Origin: Desulfobacteraceae bacterium | GTDB taxonomy: Bacteria > Desulfobacterota > Desulfobacteria > Desulfobacterales > Desulfosalsimonadaceae | Length of the DNA: 16,567 nucleotides | Reading direction: 5' to 3' | NCBI GenBank assembly: GCA_021162325.1 | Contig: JAGGYV010000149.1 | Coordinates: 1 to 16,567, forward strand | Shown here: positions 13,099-16,567 of the stretch, one piece after another | How positions within the stretch are numbered: the stretch's first letter is position 1 | Layout: each line of letters opens with the position of its first letter | The notes under the pieces: generated by a model | Databases searched by the model: none | Seen by the model: only the letters and a program-made list of their open reading frames with translations | Told to the model about the DNA's origin: nothing | Position numbers and translations under genes: made by a program

Positions 13099-13776
13099 AT
13101 GAAAATAGCTGTCTCATCCCAGGGAGCGGGTCTTGATTCTCAAATAGATCAACGGTTTGGACGGGCTGCATTTATACTGATTGTCGAAACAGACGGCATG
13201 GATGTAGAGGTCCTTGATAATTCGGAAAATATAAATGCCGCTCAGGGAGCGGGAATCCAGGCGGCCTCCACGGTGAGTAGCAAAGGTGTGGAAGCGTTGC
13301 TCACCGGTTCTTGCGGCCCAAAAGCCATGACTGCGTTTTCCGCGACGGGCGTTAAAGTGTTTACCGGACAGACAGGAACGGTTCGGCAGGCAGTTGAACG
13401 ATTTAAACAAGGCGGGCTGCAGTCGTCAGCGGAAGCCAATGTGGGTGAAAAATATGGCGTTAGCGGAGCAGGTGTTACCCCTGCCGGCGGCCAGTTCCAG
13501 GGAGGTGGCAGAAAAATGGGCGGTGGGGGTGGCCGCGGCATGGGCGGCGGTGGCGGTCGCGGTATGGGCGGTGGTGGCGGTCGCGGTATGGGCGGTGGTG
13601 GCGGTCGCGGTATGGGCGGTGGTGGCGGTATGGGCATGCAGGCGCCCGATAATTTTTCTTCGGCGGGTTCCCCGGTAGTTTCTTCGGGGCAGGACAGCCT
13701 GGAGGTATTAAAAAAACAGGCAGCTGATTTACAGCAGCAGATGGAAGAGATTCAGCGAAAAATTAAAAATATATAG
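13099..13776 (+). CDS. NifX-like protein with Gly-rich tandem repeat and C-terminal coiled coil
   Basis: ATG 13099 follows AAGGAGG by 8 bp. Residues 1-110 form a NifX/MTH1175-type cofactor-binding domain (MKIAVSSQGAGLDSQIDQRF, then GRAAFILIV; EALLTGSCGPKA with a conserved cysteine; VFTGQTGTVRQAVERF). Residues about 120-180 are low complexity, including four and a half copies of an eight-residue GGGGGRGM unit. The last ~27 residues (SLEVLKKQAADLQQQMEEI) form a coiled coil like that of the DUF5320 protein upstream, as though a NifX domain had been joined to a DUF5320-like tail. Predicted cytoplasmic. It heads a tight run of four genes and probably acts with the scaffold protein downstream in carrying or storing a metal cluster; the metal is unknown. 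Confidence 0.9.
   Translation: MKIAVSSQGAGLDSQIDQRFGRAAFILIVETDGMDVEVLDNSENINAAQGAGIQAASTVSSKGVEALLTGSCGPKAMTAFSATGVKVFTGQTGTVRQAVERFKQGGLQSSAEANVGEKYGVSGAGVTPAGGQFQGGGRKMGGGGGRGMGGGGGRGMGGGGGRGMGGGGGRGMGGGGGMGMQAPDNFSSAGSPVVSSGQDSLEVLKKQAADLQQQMEEIQRKIKNI
13519..13632 (+). repeat. 24-bp coding tandem repeat (4 full copies plus 18 bp)
   Basis: Units at 13519, 13543, 13567 and 13591 encode GGGGGRGM, with a shortened fifth copy at 13615-13632. Units 2-4 are almost identical at the DNA level while unit 1 has drifted, pointing to recent expansion by slippage or unequal crossing-over. The length is in frame, so copy number can change without breaking the gene. Confidence 0.9.
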
Positions 13777-13801
13777 AAGTTGATAATAGAAAGATGTGAC
13801 C

Positions 13802-14236
13802 ATGGATGATTTCGATAATTTTGTAAATAATATGCAGGAACAGATATTTGATGAAGCAAGAGACGCCTATGGAGAAAAAGGGTTTGAACGGTGGCGAAAT
13901 CCCCGGTACAACGGTAAAATGGAATCTCCTGACGGCCACTCGCGCATCACCGGTGAATGCGGAGACACCATGGAAATTTTTTTAAAATTTGAAAATGATC
14001 ATGTAAAACAGGTGTCCTATTTTACCGATGGGTGTGCATCCAGTTCTATCTGCGGTTCTTTTGCCGCAGAACTGGCAATCGGAAAAGACCCGGATGAATT
14101 GACCGATATTTCAGGCGTGACCGTGTTAGAAAAAATTGGACGGCTTCCGGCAGCAGACCGGCATTGTGCGGATTTGGCCGCTGCCACGCTTCAGGAGGCG
14201 CTGAGTGATTATATGACCAGGAATCAAGGTGACTAA
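13802..14236 (+). CDS. NifU/IscU-like iron-sulfur cluster assembly scaffold
   Basis: The 144-residue protein keeps the cluster-binding residues of the IscU fold: GECGD (C53, D55), FTDGCASS (C78) and DRHCADLA (C122), at spacings close to those of IscU. It also has the GSFAAELAIGKDPDEL segment typical of the family. The Nfu and ferredoxin-like parts of full-length NifU are absent. ATG 13802 is preferred to an in-frame GTG at 13796 because the family begins near MDDF, though neither has a strong binding site. It lies 25 bp after the NifX-like gene and overlaps the next, so it is in one operon. It would receive iron and sulfur and pass a cluster on, perhaps to the NifX-like carriers. Confidence 0.92.
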   Translation: MDDFDNFVNNMQEQIFDEARDAYGEKGFERWRNPRYNGKMESPDGHSRITGECGDTMEIFLKFENDHVKQVSYFTDGCASSSICGSFAAELAIGKDPDELTDISGVTVLEKIGRLPAADRHCADLAAATLQEALSDYMTRNQGD

Positions 14237-14771
14237 AATCACAATGAATATATCTGAGAAAAAATTTGTTCAGCTATATACCGGCAACGGCAAGGGAAAA
14301 ACAACCGCTGCCATCGGCCTTGCCATCCGGGCAGCCGGGCACGGAATGAAAACGTACATCGGTCAGTTTATGAAAGGCCAGGTGTATGGTGAATTGACGG
14401 CATTAGAAAATCATCCGTTCATCACCATTGAGCAATACGGAGACACAAAATGTATCCGCAAAGAAGACGTCACCCAAAACCATATGGATCAGGCCCGGCA
14501 GGGCCTTGACCGGATAAAGGATGCAATGCTTTCCGGTCAATATGATATGCTGGTGATGGATGAAATCAATGTGACGGTCTGGTTTGGTCTGCTTTCGGCA
14601 GAAGATGTTCTTGATGTTTTGAATAAACGGCCGGATAACATAGAAGTCATTCTGACCGGCCGCAATGCCCCCCGGGAATTTATAGAAGCCGCTGATCTGG
14701 TTACGGAAATGAAAGAAGTTAAACATTATTACACCCAGGGAATCTTGGCGAGGGATGGCATTGAGCGGTAA
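14229..14771 (+). CDS. cob(I)yrinic acid a,c-diamide adenosyltransferase-like P-loop protein (CobA/CobO/BtuR family)
   Basis: The 180-residue protein has the CobA-type ATP-binding loop YTGNGKGKTTAAIGLA, then RAAGHGMKTYIGQFMKG, the LVMDEINV motif, VILTGRNAP and a C-terminal VKHYYTQGILARDGIE, all diagnostic. The family transfers the adenosyl group of ATP to the cobalt of corrinoids. The GTG at 14229 overlaps the scaffold gene by 8 bp and has AGGA 6 bp upstream; ATG 14244 with AAGGTGA upstream is the alternative. It is unusual to see it in an Fe-S or NifX operon away from other cobalamin genes, so it may serve corrinoid repair or have another role here. Confidence 0.92.
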   Translation: MTKITMNISEKKFVQLYTGNGKGKTTAAIGLAIRAAGHGMKTYIGQFMKGQVYGELTALENHPFITIEQYGDTKCIRKEDVTQNHMDQARQGLDRIKDAMLSGQYDMLVMDEINVTVWFGLLSAEDVLDVLNKRPDNIEVILTGRNAPREFIEAADLVTEMKEVKHYYTQGILARDGIER

Positions 14772-15534
14772 AAAAATGAATTTAAAAATCATAGGAACAG
14801 GACTGATTTTGGGGATTTTCTTTTTATGGGTTCCCGGAAATTCGATCGCTGAGAATACACAAAACTCAGATCACGGTATTTATGCCGACCTCCTGGCAAA
14901 ATATGTTGAAAATGGTGTTGTGGATTATGCGGGGTTTAAAAAAGATGAAAAAAAACTGGACCGGTATCTCGCATTTTTAGAATCCACAGATATCCCAGGG
15001 CTTTCCCGTAAAGAGCAGATGGCCTTTTATATTAATGTGTATAATGCGTGGACCATTAAACTGATTCTTTCAGAATATCCGGGTGTTGAATCGATTAAAG
15101 ATTTGGGCGGATTTTTCTCGGGGCCGTGGAAGAAAAAATTTGTGCAATTAAACGGAAAAACTATAACCCTTGACCATATTGAGCATGATATTCTCAGGCC
15201 GACATATAAAGACCCGCGTATCCATTTTGCTGTTAACTGTGCCTCAAAAGGGTGTCCGCCGCTGATTCCAGAACCCTATGATGGAAACCGGCTGGACGAA
15301 CAGCTGGACCGGTCGACCCGTGAATTTATCAATGATTCGAAAAGAAATTACCTGGCCGGGGACAAACTCTATGTCAGCAGTATTTTTAAGTGGTTTTCCG
15401 AAGATTTTAATGATGATGTGATCGGATTTTTTGTCAAATTCGCGGACGATCCCTTGAAAAAACAGCTTCAGGCCCGGAAAAATCAAATGAAGGTCAAGTA
15501 CCTGGATTATGACTGGATGCTGAATGGCCGGTGA
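14755..15534 (+). CDS. exported DUF547 protein
   Basis: A hydrophobic N-terminus (MNLKIIGTGLILGIFFLWV, from the in-frame ATG at 14776) with a probable signal-peptidase site after GNSIA indicates export. The mature part is a DUF547 domain: VVDYAGFKKD, QMAFYINVYNAWTIKLIL, the Cys-containing HFAVNCASKGCPPLIP and FKWFSEDF are its landmarks. Function of the family is unknown. The reading frame overlaps the adenosyltransferase gene by 17 bp from the ATG at 14755; TTG 14761 (AGGG 6 bp upstream) and ATG 14776 are alternatives, so the exact start is unsure. It is the last gene of the operon and overlaps the converging TruA gene by 28 bp. Confidence 0.88.
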   Translation: MALSGKKMNLKIIGTGLILGIFFLWVPGNSIAENTQNSDHGIYADLLAKYVENGVVDYAGFKKDEKKLDRYLAFLESTDIPGLSRKEQMAFYINVYNAWTIKLILSEYPGVESIKDLGGFFSGPWKKKFVQLNGKTITLDHIEHDILRPTYKDPRIHFAVNCASKGCPPLIPEPYDGNRLDEQLDRSTREFINDSKRNYLAGDKLYVSSIFKWFSEDFNDDVIGFFVKFADDPLKKQLQARKNQMKVKYLDYDWMLNGR

Positions 15535-16322
15535 CGAGTCTTTGCTATTTTCTCAAATTCAATTTTGTTTAAAATCAGACCGGAAGAGGGGGCAATATGC
15601 CTGAGTGGTTGATTATCGTTTCCTTTAAGTGATTCCGTAATATCGTTTAAGCTTATTTCTCCCTTGCCGAGGCTCAGCAGTTGTCCCATGATTAAGCGGA
15701 CTTGATACCGCAAAAATCCTTTTGACCGGATGACATATGCATAACTTTTGGCCGGAAAAAAACTGGCCTGATAAATCGTATTTTCTTTGATTTTGCTTAC
15801 CAGAATTTCCCTTTCAAAGATGGCGCCTGGTTTCGGTTTGGTGCAGTATTTGATGAAATTATGCTTTCCTTCAAATAATAAAGCCCCGGTTTTCATTAAT
15901 TCAATATCCAGATGATCCTGAAAAGAACAGATCAGCGGCGCGCAAAACGGATGGCTTTTTCCCCCAAATGCAAATAAATAGATATATTCTTTGGTTTTTG
16001 GGGCATTGATAATACTGAATTTTTTGTCGGTCGCTTCAATTTTTAACACGTTGATGTCGTTGGGTAAATTCAGATTAAATTCGGTCAATAATTGATCCGG
16101 ATGCAAGGGTTCGTTTACAAAAAGTTCAAAAGCGGAATGACTGGCAGATACTTTGGCATCTGTCCGGCTGGCACCCAAAATTTTAAAGTCGGAATGGCCC
16201 AGAATAAATTTGAGCGTTTTTTCAATCATAAATTCAACAGTTCTTAACCCCGGCTGTTTAAGCCAGCCGTGGTATCGAAACCCCAGGTATTGAATATGAA
16301 TCAGGTAGTAATGTTTTTGCAT
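15507..16322 (-). CDS. truA: TruA-type tRNA pseudouridine synthase
   Basis: A 271-residue protein of normal TruA length. The N-terminal half begins YLIHIQYLGFRYHGWLKQPG and contains the catalytic RTD motif in GASRTDAKVSA, with LNLPNDINV further on. The second half has the HNFIKYCTK segment and the RSKGFLRYQVRLIMGQLLSLGKG helix. TruA isomerises uridines 38-40 of the tRNA anticodon arm. The sequence is rather divergent from typical proteobacterial TruA, so a paralogue or horizontally acquired copy is possible, and the gene symbol is given at moderate confidence. The ATG at 16322 has only a GGA-type binding site. It converges on the DUF547 gene, overlapping it by 28 bp. Confidence 0.87.
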   Translation of the reverse strand: MQKHYYLIHIQYLGFRYHGWLKQPGLRTVEFMIEKTLKFILGHSDFKILGASRTDAKVSASHSAFELFVNEPLHPDQLLTEFNLNLPNDINVLKIEATDKKFSIINAPKTKEYIYLFAFGGKSHPFCAPLICSFQDHLDIELMKTGALLFEGKHNFIKYCTKPKPGAIFEREILVSKIKENTIYQASFFPAKSYAYVIRSKGFLRYQVRLIMGQLLSLGKGEISLNDITESLKGNDNQPLRHIAPSSGLILNKIEFEKIAKTRHRPFSIQS

Positions 16323-16368
16323 AATCCGGCGTGTTTAAACGATTTGTATTAATGCTTAACCCCACAAA

Positions 16369-16403
16369 AAAAAGCCCGCTCTTTTTTAACGAGCGGGCTT
16401 TTG
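16369..16403. terminator. bidirectional rho-independent terminator
   Basis: AAAAGCCCGCTC pairs perfectly with GAGCGGGCTTTT (12 bp, 9-nt loop), with an A8 run on the left and a T run on the right, so it can work on both strands. It probably ends a transcript entering from the right on the reverse strand, or read-through of the + operon past truA. Confidence 0.88.
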
Positions 16404-16418
16404 AATTTCAATCAGTTT

Positions 16419-16567
16419 TGACAAACTCGTAAAAAGTCGAATTCCGATGGCAAAGAAAAAAGTTCCAAATTCGAGGCGCGCAAATCCTGAGTAATGATTC
16501 GTACTTATCGTACCATGAAGAAGCGAAGGATGCAGCGCAACAAAGAATTTGGACTTTTTACGAAGCC
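16419..16567. repeat. MITE-like dispersed repeat, copy B (cut by window edge)
   Basis: Same orientation and nearly the same sequence as 1433-1599, but with the short form of the internal indel. The left end TGACAAACTCGTAAAAAGTC and right end GGACTTTTTACGAAGCC (inverted) form the terminal repeats. The last five or so bases (ATCAA in copy A) fall outside the window. Confidence 0.8.

Noticed and set aside
13242..13637. Reverse-strand Pro-rich 131-codon frame
   Set aside because: It is the antisense of the Gly-rich tandem repeat in the NifX-like gene, a classic compositional artefact.

Overview
The window looks like a chromosomal segment of a strictly anaerobic Desulfobacterota bacterium, most likely a sulfate reducer of the Desulfobacteraceae type. 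This is inferred from its gene content: two sigma-54 activators with sigma-54 promoters next to them, a DUF5320 protein beside NifX-like proteins, a NifU/IscU-like scaffold, a rubrerythrin-like protein, and a sensor ending in a CxxC...CxxC module that I associate with deltaproteobacterial signalling proteins. There are no rRNA or tRNA genes, no CRISPR array and no intact transposase.

Layout. Positions 1-1256 (-) hold most of a DUF4010/MgtC-type membrane protein cut by the window edge. A small dispersed repeat with terminal inverted repeats (1433-1599) sits in front of an NtrC-type response regulator (1627-3036, +). A strong terminator follows, then a near-consensus sigma-54 promoter (3176-3191) leading to a 57-residue protein, and further on a 32-residue ORF with a strong ribosome binding site. 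A WYL-domain regulator (3976-4983, -) is divergent from an unrecognised 175-residue protein (5186-5713, +). From about 5.7 to 7.9 kb the DNA is gene-poor: it carries a DUF1778/GNAT toxin-antitoxin pair (-) with its own promoter and operator, a decayed reading frame, and two diverged copies of a ~150-bp segment that flank the toxin-antitoxin pair. Then come an unrecognised 110-residue protein, a rubrerythrin-like protein and a good terminator.

The most coherent block is 8996-15534. It comprises a membrane sensor with a Cache-like periplasmic domain and a cytoplasmic four-cysteine module, a PAS-AAA+-Fis sigma-54 activator, and a sigma-54 promoter at 11749-11764. After these come a NifX-like protein with a DUF5320-like tail, a DUF5320 protein, a second NifX-like protein with a Gly-rich tandem repeat and coiled coil, a NifU/IscU-like scaffold, a cob(I)alamin adenosyltransferase-like P-loop protein and an exported DUF547 protein. 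The simplest reading is a signal-controlled metal or Fe-S cluster handling locus in which the PAS activator switches on the promoter beside it. The sensor-activator link is inferred from position only. A terminator at 12847-12897 suggests that the genes from 13099 on may also have their own promoter.

A TruA-type pseudouridine synthase (15507-16322, -) converges on and overlaps the DUF547 gene. After a strong bidirectional terminator the window closes inside a second copy of the dispersed repeat (16419-16567).
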